A stretch of DNA of 64,000 bases, from NCBI GenBank assembly GCA_050246115.1, contig JBFWWP010000008.1, positions 101,190 through 165,189 on the forward strand, given 5' to 3'. Below are positions 53,550 to 62,612 of this stretch, piece by piece. Under the pieces are notes generated by a model, which saw only the letters and a list, made by a program, of their open reading frames with translations, did not search any database and had not been told where the DNA came from. Numbering within the stretch: the first letter of the stretch is position 1; each line of letters begins with the position of its first letter. The translations under genes and the position numbers were made by a program. The DNA comes from JBFWWP01 sp050246115 (lineage in GTDB: Bacteria; Planctomycetota; UBA8108; UBA1146; JAJFFE01).

Positions 53550-54041
53550 ATGAGCGAGGATCGACCGACCCACATCGTCTTGAGACCGAAGAACGGCATG
53601 GGGCTACAGCAGCGCCCGCGGCAACCCGAGTCCGCGGCAACGGATCGTGCGTCGAGACCGGTGGCCACGCAGGAAGACGACACGCCGCTGGTGTTGCTCG
53701 ACGGGTCCCCACGGAGCCGCACCGCGGCCGCGGGCACGGAGGCGCAGTTCTTTGCCAAGAAGAAGGCGGCAAAGCGTCGCGCACCCGAATCGGGGCGAGA
53801 CTACATTATCGCGTACGACGGTAGTTTCATTGGACACTATCGCGCGCCGCGACCCACCACGGGTCGCGTGGCCCTCGAGGCAATCGCTCAGCGGTTGGCG
53901 GACAAGATCGGATCAAGTTTCGAGCTGTCGAAGCTCAGCTTGTTCAAGCCCGTGAAGATCCGTGTTCGCCGCGAGGCGATCGACCCTGAGGTCCAACACG
54001 GCGTCTTCGATTGGTTCGGTGAGTCGCCGGCGGCTTCTTGA
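53550..54041 (+). CDS. Hypothetical protein
   Basis: Not recognised. The product is 163 residues from the ATG at 53550, with a GGGGG stretch about ten bases upstream. The first 75 residues are polar, rich in Arg, Gln and Ser, and probably disordered. A basic run (AQFFAKKKAAKRRAP) follows. Residues about 84-150 look folded, alternating strands and helices (DYIIAYDGSFIGHYRAP, GRVALEAIAQRLADKIG, KPVKIRVRREAI). There is no signal or membrane segment. The flanking genes do not suggest a role. Confidence 0.6.
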   Translation: MSEDRPTHIVLRPKNGMGLQQRPRQPESAATDRASRPVATQEDDTPLVLLDGSPRSRTAAAGTEAQFFAKKKAAKRRAPESGRDYIIAYDGSFIGHYRAPRPTTGRVALEAIAQRLADKIGSSFELSKLSLFKPVKIRVRREAIDPEVQHGVFDWFGESPAAS

Positions 54042-54075
54042 TGCCGGCTGGGCCGGCCACCCCGGAGCCCTCGAG

Positions 54076-54705
54076 CTACGGCTGACGGGCTTCTTCGAGC
54101 GACAGTCTCGTCGGGCGCTGCGGGGGGGAGCTCGCTTGAATGGGAGCGGCAGTGGCCACGGTCGACCACCCCGACAGGCTGCCATTGTCGAAGTAGAGGC
54201 AGGTCGTGTCCGCGGACGTGACGTAGGTCCAGGTCTGACGCGACAGGCCCGACGCGAGCACTTCGCTTCGACGGTCCGGTAGCCCCCAAGCGGCGACCAC
54301 TTCGTCGGTGGACATCCGCGAGGTCAGGTTCGTCGTGAAGATCTCGCGATCTCGCGCCGTGCACGGAACCCAGTCGGTCGGTCGCAGTCGAATGCTGCGT
54401 GGATCCGCCGAGCGCCGGCGGATGTTCGCGACCTCGTTCCCAGCGAGCAGGAGCAGCGAGATCTCCGCGCGCAAGCTGGGCCGTGAGAACACGAAGGGTT
54501 CCTCGGGACCGAGACGCGCTTTGGGCTCGTAGCCGATGGCGCGATCCGGTTTGGCGTAGAGGACTGCCTCGCGGTCGGAAACCACGGTCCAGTGGGTCTG
54601 ACAACCCACCAAGGCGAAGAGCAGCAGCCCGGTTGCGACCACCCACCAGCGCTGCGGGCTCGGGCAATGCCAAAACATAGCCTGGGCGGGGATTGACCTC
54701 GCCAT
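54076..54705 (-). CDS. BamE/SmpA-like small lipoprotein
   Basis: The product is 209 residues from the ATG at 54705 (GAGAGG seven bases upstream). The lipoprotein signal ends GLLLFALVGC (Cys35). The C-terminal half has the BamE-type pattern: MSTDEVVAAWGLPDRRSEVL, then ROTWTY-like and CLYFDNGSLSGW strands. In the BamE/OmlA family this fold supports outer-membrane protein assembly. The middle region (AEISLLLLAGNEVANIRRR) has no recognised domain. The ABC operon starts divergently 176 bases away. Confidence 0.68.
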   Translation of the reverse strand: MARSIPAQAMFWHCPSPQRWWVVATGLLLFALVGCQTHWTVVSDREAVLYAKPDRAIGYEPKARLGPEEPFVFSRPSLRAEISLLLLAGNEVANIRRRSADPRSIRLRPTDWVPCTARDREIFTTNLTSRMSTDEVVAAWGLPDRRSEVLASGLSRQTWTYVTSADTTCLYFDNGSLSGWSTVATAAPIQASSPPQRPTRLSLEEARQP

Positions 54706-54881
54706 GGGCGCACCTCTCAACGGGTCTTCGTTCGGGACGATCCGCGGCTCGGACCGGACTCGAATCTACCGTTGGATCTAGGTTTCGCCAAACCCATTGA
54801 CATAACCGGTTGACCGGGGCCCAGGTAGGAAAGCGCCCGGCCCGGTTGCGCTGGCCCGCCCGCGTGACGAAGATCCGGACC

Positions 54882-56621
54882 ATGGACCAACGCACCGCCC
54901 GGCACGTCGCCGTGACGATCCTGTCGATCCTCGGGTTCCTCGCTGGCGGAGCCGTGGCCACCGCGACCGAGTCGCTGGTGTGCGAGCAATACCTGTGGGG
55001 TGTTCACGGTGAGTACGCGCGAGACGCCTACAATCTGCTGAGCGTGCGTCTGCGTAACGCCGCGGCCGATCCGTTTCGCGGTGTCCTTCGCTTGCAGGCT
55101 CCGTCGGCTTCGAGGTTCCATATCCCGGTCGGCCATCGTGCCGAGATCTACGTCTCGCCGGGCGCCTCTCGCTGGATCCAGTTCTACGTGCGCGGCTACG
55201 AGCCCGGTGCGTTGCTCGAACTCGCGGCCGTCGGTGCGGCTCCTTGGAAGCACGACATTCGCGTTCCTACGCAGGCGACTGCGGCGACCGTGGTGTTGGT
55301 CGACGAGAGCAGGGCAGTGCAATCGCCGTCCTTGGGTGCCGTCTTGCCGGTGGGCCTGTTTCCAAGCTCGGCGGCGGCCCTCGAATCGGTCGAGCTCATC
55401 GTCCTCGACTTTCTTCCGACCTGGACCGATGGGCAGCGTCGCGCGTTGATCGACTGGGTGGGTGCCGGCGGAGTACTTCACGCGTACGAAGGAGAGGACG
55501 GCCTTTGGCCGGCGCTCGACGAGTGGTTTCCGGGAGCAGCACTCGGAGTGGCCGAGAGTGAGTCACGGCGGAACGACCTCGATCCCCAACGCCAGATGAC
55601 GTATGGTCGCGGCGCAGTAGCCTGGATAGCGCAATCGCTGCGCCGCCTGCCTCGCGACGATGCCCCGACTCCCATCGAGGTGGAAGAAGATGGTTTCGGT
55701 GCCCCACGGCCGTGGGGCGCGGGAGACGACCCCGAGCTGCAGGCGCTCCTGCGTCTCGCGCGGCCACAACCGATGTGGGCATTCATCTACCTGCTGGGGC
55801 TGCTGCTCGTCGTCAGTCTCGCCCTCCAGCATCGGCTCACTCGCGTGAGTTCGGGCTTCCTCGTATCGAAGTTGGCCTTGGCGGCGACGCTCGCGCTGTT
55901 TTCACTGCTGTTCTTCGTGTTGGCTCGGCCGTCCCCGAGTGGGGCTCGGCTCGAGGCCGCCGGGTACGCGCGCAGCGTTGGTCCCGGCCGTTACGAGGTG
56001 GAGCACAAGCTCGCCGTGTGGTGGTACTTCGGCGGGCTTCGGACGATCGGCGACGAGACCGTTGGCAGTCTCTGTAGCGTAACGCAAACCCACCTCTCGA
56101 CGGCGACCACCCTCTGTCACGATCGTGGCTCGGAGTTGCAAGCCGATCTTCCGATCAACTCGGTTCAGACTCTCCAGCAAACGAGCTATCAAGAAGGTGC
56201 CGAATTGGTTGCAGGGATCGCGGCGTATCGGGCCTCCGGTGTGGAGAGCTGGCGCCTGTTGCAACTCGATCTCGACCTGGCCGGAGAGTTCGAGCCCATC
56301 CAGGCTGCGTGGGTACGCTACCAGGAGGCACTGTACTCGTTGGTGGCATCGGGAACTCCCGGACGCTGGTCGTTGGGCGAACGGGTTGGCGGCGAGCCTC
56401 CGCGGGGCTCGCCGCTCTCGCTCTTGGGGGCTCAAGACCGTGTCGTCGCCGAGTACCGCGAGGATCGGGCGCGATTCGCCGAGCGCCCGGAGTGGAGGAA
56501 CACCATCGACGTCTACGCCTACTCCGAGTCCACGGTGTTCTTGAAGCACAGCGAGATCCCCGCCCGGCGACAGCGGCTCCTCATTCGCGCGAGCGCGTCG
56601 CTCCCCAAGGAGGCCAAATGA
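54882..56621 (+). CDS. Membrane protein of an ABC exporter operon
   Basis: The product is 579 residues from the ATG at 54882 (MDQRTARHVAVTILSILGFL), which opens an N-terminal membrane or signal segment. A large extracytoplasmic part follows, including a GATase-like alpha/beta section (VELIVLDFLPTWTDGQRRALIDWVGAGGVLHAYEG). Two membrane helices lie near 297-320 and 329-350, then a C-terminal beta-rich domain. This layout resembles the auxiliary membrane proteins of gliding-type or DUF4350-like ABC export systems, but no family is certain. Its stop overlaps the ATPase start by four bases, so the three genes 54882, 56618 and 57604 form one operon. Confidence 0.75.
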   Translation: MDQRTARHVAVTILSILGFLAGGAVATATESLVCEQYLWGVHGEYARDAYNLLSVRLRNAAADPFRGVLRLQAPSASRFHIPVGHRAEIYVSPGASRWIQFYVRGYEPGALLELAAVGAAPWKHDIRVPTQATAATVVLVDESRAVQSPSLGAVLPVGLFPSSAAALESVELIVLDFLPTWTDGQRRALIDWVGAGGVLHAYEGEDGLWPALDEWFPGAALGVAESESRRNDLDPQRQMTYGRGAVAWIAQSLRRLPRDDAPTPIEVEEDGFGAPRPWGAGDDPELQALLRLARPQPMWAFIYLLGLLLVVSLALQHRLTRVSSGFLVSKLALAATLALFSLLFFVLARPSPSGARLEAAGYARSVGPGRYEVEHKLAVWWYFGGLRTIGDETVGSLCSVTQTHLSTATTLCHDRGSELQADLPINSVQTLQQTSYQEGAELVAGIAAYRASGVESWRLLQLDLDLAGEFEPIQAAWVRYQEALYSLVASGTPGRWSLGERVGGEPPRGSPLSLLGAQDRVVAEYREDRARFAERPEWRNTIDVYAYSESTVFLKHSEIPARRQRLLIRASASLPKEAK

Positions 56622-57607
56622 CGGAGTCGTTCGACCCGAGCCTGGGACGGATCGCGGTGCGGGACTTCCCAGCCTTGGAGGCCAGTTCGCTATACTACTA
56701 CTATGGCTCGCGTTGTGTCGTTCGGGGCGCGTCTTTCAAGGTCGCCGCCGGGAGCATTCATGGACTCGTGGGGCCGAACGGCGCCGGCAAGACGACGATT
56801 CTCGAAATCTGCGCCCTGCTGCTTCCGCAACGAAGCGGGCACCTGAAGTTCCTGGGGCGCTCGGTGTCGGCCAGCCGGCAGATCGCTCTCCGGCGACTCA
56901 TTGGCTTCATGCCGGACGGCCCACGCGTCTACGAAGCAATGTCAGTGTTCGAGTACCTCGACTTCTTCGGCGCGGCATTCGACTTCACCGAAGCGCAGCG
57001 CGATGAGCGCGTCCCCGAGGTTTTGGCGCTCGTCGGTCTCACCGGTTGCGAGCGGGCCCGCATCGGTGATCTCAGCTTGGGGACCCAGCAGCGCGTCGCG
57101 CTCGCACGCACCTTGCTCCATCACCCGTCCCTGCTCTTGCTCGACGAGCCGGCCAATGCGCTCGACCCGCGTGCGCGGTGGGAGCTGAGCCAGGTGCTTC
57201 GGCAGCTCCGAGATCGTGGGAAGACGATTCTCGTCAGTTCGCACATCCTCACGGATCTCGTCGACCTTTGCGACGCGGTCACCGTGCTCGATCGCGGAGA
57301 CGTGGTCTACTCGGGTACGCTCGACGAACTCCTCGTCCAGAACCGGAGCGGTGTGGCGTACGAGCTGGAGCTGGCTTCGCCCGTGCCCGAGTTGTGTGGT
57401 CGATTGCGCGACTTGCCTGACGTGATCGAAGCCGAGCCGGCCGCTGATTGCCGGCTGCGCCTACGTCTGGCGACGACCGAGACCGCGTTGAACACGACGC
57501 TGGCGACCGCGCTCGCGGCCGGTGCGAGAGTCGTTGGCTTCCGGCCTGATCGCGACCGGCTGAATCTCGCTTATCTCGAACACACCGCACCCGCGGAGGA
57601 GGCATGA
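56618..57607 (+). CDS. ABC transporter ATP-binding protein
   Basis: Energises an ABC-2-type exporter. The product is 329 residues from the ATG at 56618, overlapping the upstream stop. The Walker A motif GLVGPNGAGKTT lies at about 52. The signature region is LSLGTQQRVALARTLL, a slightly altered LSGGQ. Walker B is LLLLDEPANALDP, and the switch His is in ILVSSHI. A C-terminal extension of about 100 residues follows, as in CcmA/NatA-type ATPases. The permease gene starts four bases before its stop. Confidence 0.93.
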   Translation: MTESFDPSLGRIAVRDFPALEASSLYYYYGSRCVVRGASFKVAAGSIHGLVGPNGAGKTTILEICALLLPQRSGHLKFLGRSVSASRQIALRRLIGFMPDGPRVYEAMSVFEYLDFFGAAFDFTEAQRDERVPEVLALVGLTGCERARIGDLSLGTQQRVALARTLLHHPSLLLLDEPANALDPRARWELSQVLRQLRDRGKTILVSSHILTDLVDLCDAVTVLDRGDVVYSGTLDELLVQNRSGVAYELELASPVPELCGRLRDLPDVIEAEPAADCRLRLRLATTETALNTTLATALAAGARVVGFRPDRDRLNLAYLEHTAPAEEA

Positions 57608-58423
57608 CCCAACCTGCGTTCGCCATTCTGGGTCAGTCCCTCCGTGAGAGCACGCGCTCGCGCCACCTCAGGATCGCGCGTACGGTCGTAGCAGCCGCTG
57701 CGTACTTGGTGTTGGTGCTCAGTGTCCCGGCCGTGGCCGATCCCGGGCGGCGCCTGTTCTTGGGAATGGCGATGCTCGACCTGCTCGTGATCACCGTGAC
57801 CGCGGCGTTCTACTTCACGGTCGTCCTCGGTGAGTTGCGGGAGGAGTGGCGCCAAGGACCCTTGCGCCTCACGCGACTCACGCCAGCTTCGCTTCTGGCT
57901 GGCAAAGCCGCCGCGATGTTGTTTGCGGCCATCGAGTTGTTCGCCGCGCAGGTGCCCTTCGCGCTGCTCACGGTCGGGCTCGGCGGAGTTCAGGTCTCGC
58001 AGATCCTCTCGACCTATGTCATCCTCGGTTCGTACCTGGTCGTTGGGCTCGCGGTCGCGCTACTCGGGTCGATCTTGTTCANNNNNNNNNNNNNNNNNNN
58101 NNNNNNNNNNNNNNNNNNNNNNNNNNNNNNNNNNNNNNNNNNNNNNNNNNNNNNNNNNNNNNNNNNNNNNNNNNNNNNNNNCGGCCCTTGGCTTGTCCCT
58201 CGCCGCGCTTCTCGTTGCGAGTCTCTACTGTTATGTCAACACGACGCTGCTCCTGTCCCTGACCCAAATGCCCGGAGCGCCGGTCGTGGCGCTCGGGATC
58301 GTCGTTCTCGCCTTCTTCCTCAGCGCCGTGGTCGCGGGTCCGCTAGCACCGATCGTCGTGGTTCTGTTCGCCTTACTGATACGGAGTCGTACTCGCGCCC
58401 GACTTCGGGAGTGGCACGATTGA
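57604..58423 (+). CDS. ABC-2 type permease, interrupted by an assembly gap
   Basis: Membrane partner of the ATPase above. The first part (57604-58081) encodes MTQPAFAILGQSLRESTRSR and four hydrophobic helices; the part after the N run encodes two or three more (LGLSLAALLVASLYCYVNTT; VVALGIVVLAFFLSAVVAG) and ends at 58423 with RTRARLREWHD. The two halves are in different frames only because 100 N were inserted; the real missing length should be a multiple of three if the gene is intact. The 720 known bases give 239 residues plus the gap. Confidence 0.75.
58082..58181. other. Assembly gap (100 N)
   Basis: Exactly 100 N, the usual placeholder for a gap of unknown length, inside the ABC permease gene. 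Confidence 0.95.
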
Positions 58424-58487
58424 GGGTTCAAGACGCGGCCCCGAACCTCCGAGAACAAGGAGGAGGAGAGCGCGGCGTGGACACGGC

Positions 58488-59645
58488 ATGAAACTACTGG
58501 TCATCAGCCCGGACTTCCCGTTCCCTGAGAATCAGGGCTTTCGGATCCGCGTCGTGGATCTGGCACGGGCGTTGGCTCCGCACGTCGAGCAGCACCTGCT
58601 GGTCTACGGCGACGTGCCCGCGTCGGCGCCGTTCGAGCCCTTCGCGCGGGTGACGGCGGTCGCTCGGGTCGAGCCATCGCCGTTGGATCGCCTTCTTCGC
58701 CGACTTCGGCGGCCGCTCCTCGACCACCCCAGCTACACGCCGAAGGTGCTTCGGGAGGCCATCGCCGAGGTCCAGGAGCGCGAGGACTTCGACGCCTGTT
58801 TGGTTCACACACCGCTCCTGGCCGGGTGCTTTCGAGCGCTTCCAGCCACCGTTCGCCGTTGGGTCGACGCCCACGACCTGTGGTACGAGAAGTACGCTTG
58901 CCTGCGAGCGTTGGGTTGCGGCGAGCTACTCGAGCACTGCCGCGACCGGGAGGCAGAGCTCCGCATCTATCGCTCCGCGGACCTCACCCTGGCGATCTCG
59001 CTGCACGATCATGAACAGCTCTTGCGTCAAGGTGTCGCTGCCGAGCGCCTCGTGCACACCCCGGTCTCGTTCCCCGCGCGCCCCATCCCGAACGAGGTCG
59101 ACGCGCCGGTTTTGTTCTATGCCGCGGGCACCGGGCAGATGAACGAGGATGCGATCCACTACTTCGTCGACCAGGTCTTGCCGCGGGTGCGGCAACGGGT
59201 CGCGGGCGCCCGGCTCCACGTGCTGGGCGCGGGCCGCGAGATTCGGCGTGCCTTCAGCGCACGGGAGGGCGTCGTGCTGCTGCCGTACGTCGACGATGTG
59301 GCGGAGGCGTACGCCGCCGCGAAGGTCGTCGTCGTTCCGCTGCGTTATGGCACCGGGTTGAAGATCAAGGTCCTCGAGGCGTTCTCGTTCGGGCGCCCCA
59401 CCGTCCTCTCGGACGCCGCCCGGCAAGGAGTCGCGTTGGGCGACTACCCGCAGCACGACTTCTCGATCGCCCCCGAGGCCTTCGCGCAGCAGGTCGTGCG
59501 CGCACTCGAGGATCGAGGGTACCGGTCGGCGCTCGCGGCTTCAGGGCTGCGGGTGATTCGCGAACACTACTCCCGGGACGCCGCATATGGCGGCTTGCTC
59601 GAGCACGTTCACGACCCGCAGCGAGTGCCACCGGTTCCCGCCTGA
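58488..59645 (+). CDS. GT4-family glycosyltransferase
   Basis: Retaining GT-B glycosyltransferase of 385 residues. It opens MKLLVISPDFPFPENQGFRIRVVDLARAL, the usual acceptor-side start. The C-terminal domain has VLFYAAGTGQMNEDAIHYFVDQVLPRV, GARLHVLGAGR, LLPYVDDVAEAYAAAKVVVVPLRYGTGLKIKVLEAFSFGRPTVLSD, which is the donor-binding glycine/Glu region. The start is the ATG at 58488, 64 bases after the ABC permease, with AAGGAGGAGAGCG upstream as a strong ribosome-binding site. Donor and acceptor are unknown. Confidence 0.9.
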   Translation: MKLLVISPDFPFPENQGFRIRVVDLARALAPHVEQHLLVYGDVPASAPFEPFARVTAVARVEPSPLDRLLRRLRRPLLDHPSYTPKVLREAIAEVQEREDFDACLVHTPLLAGCFRALPATVRRWVDAHDLWYEKYACLRALGCGELLEHCRDREAELRIYRSADLTLAISLHDHEQLLRQGVAAERLVHTPVSFPARPIPNEVDAPVLFYAAGTGQMNEDAIHYFVDQVLPRVRQRVAGARLHVLGAGREIRRAFSAREGVVLLPYVDDVAEAYAAAKVVVVPLRYGTGLKIKVLEAFSFGRPTVLSDAARQGVALGDYPQHDFSIAPEAFAQQVVRALEDRGYRSALAASGLRVIREHYSRDAAYGGLLEHVHDPQRVPPVPA

Positions 59646-59716
59646 CCCTCGACTCCACGGAACACCGACCGAGGTGCGCGGTCCGGTCCCACGCGACGCA
59701 GGGTCCTGCCCCGAGA

Positions 59717-60526
59717 TCAGTTGGCTTCGGGACGTCGCTTCTTCTTCAATCGGCGAGGCGGTGTGGCGCTCTCTTGCGGTTCAGACGCGCGAGTCGCGTC
59801 AGCGTTCCCGTCGGCTGCGTCCACGGCCTTCCGGGCCATCGCGCAGATCACGACCTCGCACCCAGGCTCGACCGGAGCGAGCCGGTTAGTGCCGATCTGG
59901 TCGTAGGACAATCCGGCCAGGACCGCAGTCGCACTCAGTCGATTGCCGAAGGGGTGGACCTCGACTTGCCCCGCACCGAACACCTCGGTCAGGCACTCTT
60001 GGACCGCCGCCGGAGTGAATCGCCAGTAGTCACGTGCGCGAGCCGCTTCGGGGTTCGTGGCCGCGGCGGGTAGCGTCGGGAACGAAGCGAGCAGGACTCC
60101 TCCCGGCCGCAGCATGCGAAACGCGCCGCGAATGGCTGCGCGCGGGTCGACGAAGCGGTGCAGGGTGTCTGTGCAAATGAAGCAATTGAACTGACGCTCC
60201 GGCAGCTCGGAGAGCAGCGTCATGTCGGCCGCCAGCGTTACGTTCGGGATCGAGATCCCAGGAGCCGCGATGACGTGCAGACTGTGGGCGTCCCGACCGA
60301 ACCGGCGCATGAGGGAATCCCCTCCGGCTTCGAGGACGCGCCCGCGGATGTGAACCTGGTGCGCGGCTAGAAACTGGTTCGTGTAGTAGTCTTCGATCGA
60401 GGAACTGCGCGGCGCGCGCGAGGAGCTGGGTACCGACCAGCGTAGTGCCAGACACCGCATCGAGAGGCGCCGAAACAGGACGGTCAGGGGCTGGCGATAC
60501 CGAAAGCGCACGAGGAACTTGATCAT
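59717..60526 (-). CDS. SAM-dependent methyltransferase-like protein
   Basis: The product is 269 residues from the ATG at 60526; the frame runs further upstream but without domain sequence. Residues 45-200 follow the class I layout: GRVLEAGGDSLMRRFG (motif I, weaker than the consensus ExGxGxG), LAADMTLLSELPERQFNCFICTDTLHRFVDPRAAIRGAFRMLRPGGVLLASFP, and YWRFTPAAVQECLTEVFG. This pattern is common in glycan-cluster methyltransferases. The tail is Lys/Arg rich (PPRRLKKKRRPE). It converges with the glycosyltransferase at 58488. Confidence 0.8.
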   Translation of the reverse strand: MIKFLVRFRYRQPLTVLFRRLSMRCLALRWSVPSSSRAPRSSSIEDYYTNQFLAAHQVHIRGRVLEAGGDSLMRRFGRDAHSLHVIAAPGISIPNVTLAADMTLLSELPERQFNCFICTDTLHRFVDPRAAIRGAFRMLRPGGVLLASFPTLPAAATNPEAARARDYWRFTPAAVQECLTEVFGAGQVEVHPFGNRLSATAVLAGLSYDQIGTNRLAPVEPGCEVVICAMARKAVDAADGNADATRASEPQESATPPRRLKKKRRPEAN

Positions 60527-60912
60527 GATCGGTCCCGACTGTGCGAACCTCTGTTCGCGGTTGACGCTGTTGGAAGCTCCAAGGCTTGTTCCGAGGCTCT
60601 GCGAACGCGACCTGCTGCCTTTGACCGGCCGGTAGCTCGCCAAGAGACCTGCCGCGCGCGCGCACGGTTCGCTTCGTAGCCGGACCGACTCGGGGCCCGA
60701 TGGCCCGGTGTGCTCGGCCTGCGCGCAGCCGCTAAGCGGACCCACGCCCCACGACTGTCGCGACTGCCTCATCTTTCGGTCGAACCGCGGGCCTCGCGGA
60801 GGGTTGGGCCGGATTTTGTCGCCCGTGCGCGAGCAAAGTGGGGGACGCGCGCGCCCGATATGCTGAAGAGATCGACTCCGGCACCCGGATGCCGGACTGG
60901 AAGAGGCCGTGC
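60527..60912. other. Divergent intergenic region
   Basis: 386 bases between the methyltransferase (minus) and the gene at 60913 (plus). It contains a TATGCT at 60859-60864, listed separately; no gene is supported. Confidence 0.5.
60859..60864 (+). promoter_or_regulatory. Possible -10 element
   Basis: TATGCT, ending 48 bases before the ATG at 60913, the same hexamer and distance as at 18845-18850. No -35 seen. Confidence 0.27.
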
Positions 60913-62586
60913 ATGGATCGTTCGTCCCCGAGGCTCCGATTTGCGATCACGACTCAGCAGGGAAAGATCCCACGCTGGGGGCGTCATTGCCTGCGGCAGA
61001 TTCTGGGTACCGGAGTCTCCCGCTTGATTGCGGCCATCGAGGTAGGGCATGAGGGGCGCGTGCGCTTCAGCGCGCTCGGCACTGCGCTCCAAGCGGTCGG
61101 CCTCGAGGGACTCGGCGGCTGCCCGCTCACCATCGCCGGCACCGTTTCCGCGGAGGCCGACGGCCGGTTCGAACTCGACCCCGGGTGCCTCACCGAGTTG
61201 GCCGCCCTCGACTTGGACTTCGTCCTCGACTTCTCCTTGCAGCCGCTCACGGGGGCGATCCTCGGGATGCCGCGGTTCGGCGTGTGGTGGATGCGTTCGG
61301 ACGACTCCCATCCGCGACGACTGCCGTGCGCGCGCCCGGTGCTCTGCTCGGAGGCGACCACGGGCTTGAGCCTCGTTCGCCTGGGTCCTGAGTCGGCGCT
61401 GGTGCTCTTCCGTGGCGTCACTCGCACCGCCAAGTCCGTGCCGTTGAACTTGGAACTCGCGTTTCGCTGCGCGATCGAGTGGCCGGCGCGAGCGGTGAGG
61501 CTGGCCGCGAGGACCGGCGCCTTGCCTACGGATTGCGAATCGGTTCCGGTTTGGGGACCGCTGAGTCCAGTGACGCGTTGGGGTCTCGGTTCCGCGATTC
61601 GACGCCGGCTGCGGCGCCTGGCGGGCCTGTGGGGTGTCTACTTCACGCAGAGTGCGTGGAACATCGGGATCGTGCGACGGCCCATGGCTTCGTTCCTGAC
61701 GGATCCGTCGCCGCCCGTCGAGTGGCTTCCGAACCCGCGGCGCGACACCTATCTGGCCGATCCGTTCGGCATCGTCACCCCATCGGGGTTGGCGCTGCTC
61801 GCGGAAGAGTACCAACTCTGCGCCGGTCGAGGTCGGCTCGTGGCGATTCGCGACCTCGATGCGACCGGCCCCAAGCAGCGGCGTGATCTGCCGGCCTTCC
61901 CGTGCCACGTGTCCTATCCGTTCGTGTTCTGCGACGGCACCGAGACCTACTGCGTGCCCGAGACACACGAGGCGCGCGAGGTCGTGCTGTACCGCATCGA
62001 CACCGAGTCGTGGCGGTGGGAGCGCGTGGCCACCCTCGTTTCCGGCGTGCCCTTGGTCGACGCTACGATCTTCCCGCACGACGGCCTGTGGTACATGCTT
62101 GGCACCACGAAGGACGTCGACTCGGAGACCACCCTGTTGGGGTGGTGGGCGCTGCGACCGGCCGGACCCTGGCAACCGCACCTCGCGAATCCGATCCGCT
62201 CCGACGTTCGGAGCAGTCGCCCTGCCGGAACCCCCTTCGTTCACGAGGGGCGTCTGTTCCGTCCGGCGCAAGACTGCTCGCGTTGTTACGGCGGCGCGGT
62301 GGTGATCCACGAAATCGAACGGCTGTCGCCCACCGAGTATCGGGAACGCCCCGTGCAACGCGTTGCTCCTGACCGTCGCGGCCCCTATCCGCACGGCCTC
62401 CACACGCTCTCGGCAGTGGGCGACGTGACCCTCATCGACGGCTTGCGATCGACCTTCAGGCCTCAGTGGGAGCTCATTCGGCGAGCGGTCATGGGGCGCC
62501 TCTTCGGGACCCTTCGTCCCGCACTTCGGCGGCTCACGACGATCGTGCGGCGACTTCCGCTGGTGCGACCGCGCGTCCTGCGCTGA
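60913..62586 (+). CDS. Formyltransferase-like / GH43-like beta-propeller (GINT1-type) protein
   Basis: The product is 557 residues from the ATG at 60913 (GGAAGAGG about seven bases upstream); ATG 60889 and GTG 60838 are longer alternatives. Residues 1-190 have the layout of formyltransferase-like domains found in polysaccharide clusters (LRFAITTQQGKIPRWGRHCLR; LDFVLDFSLQPLTGAILGMP). From about 235 a beta-propeller follows, matching the glucosamine-inositolphosphorylceramide transferase N-terminal type: TYLADPFGIV, FPCHVSYPFVF, YCVPETHEAREVVLYRID, WERVATLVSGVPLVDATIFPHDGLWYMLGTTKD. The classical formyltransferase catalytic Asn/His/Asp set is not evident. It may bind or transfer a sugar in the surrounding cluster. 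Confidence 0.8.
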   Translation: MDRSSPRLRFAITTQQGKIPRWGRHCLRQILGTGVSRLIAAIEVGHEGRVRFSALGTALQAVGLEGLGGCPLTIAGTVSAEADGRFELDPGCLTELAALDLDFVLDFSLQPLTGAILGMPRFGVWWMRSDDSHPRRLPCARPVLCSEATTGLSLVRLGPESALVLFRGVTRTAKSVPLNLELAFRCAIEWPARAVRLAARTGALPTDCESVPVWGPLSPVTRWGLGSAIRRRLRRLAGLWGVYFTQSAWNIGIVRRPMASFLTDPSPPVEWLPNPRRDTYLADPFGIVTPSGLALLAEEYQLCAGRGRLVAIRDLDATGPKQRRDLPAFPCHVSYPFVFCDGTETYCVPETHEAREVVLYRIDTESWRWERVATLVSGVPLVDATIFPHDGLWYMLGTTKDVDSETTLLGWWALRPAGPWQPHLANPIRSDVRSSRPAGTPFVHEGRLFRPAQDCSRCYGGAVVIHEIERLSPTEYRERPVQRVAPDRRGPYPHGLHTLSAVGDVTLIDGLRSTFRPQWELIRRAVMGRLFGTLRPALRRLTTIVRRLPLVRPRVLR

Positions 62587-62612
62587 ACGCGCGGGTGGTG
62601 TCGTGCTGACTC

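Noticed and set aside
54797..54802. TTGACA as a -35 promoter box
   Set aside because: No -10-like hexamer occurs 16-18 bases downstream; the next candidate (TAGGAA) is about 22 bases away.
57830..58491. Alternative frames across the N run as separate proteins
   Set aside because: They are artefacts of the arbitrary gap length; the helices before and after the gap fit one permease.
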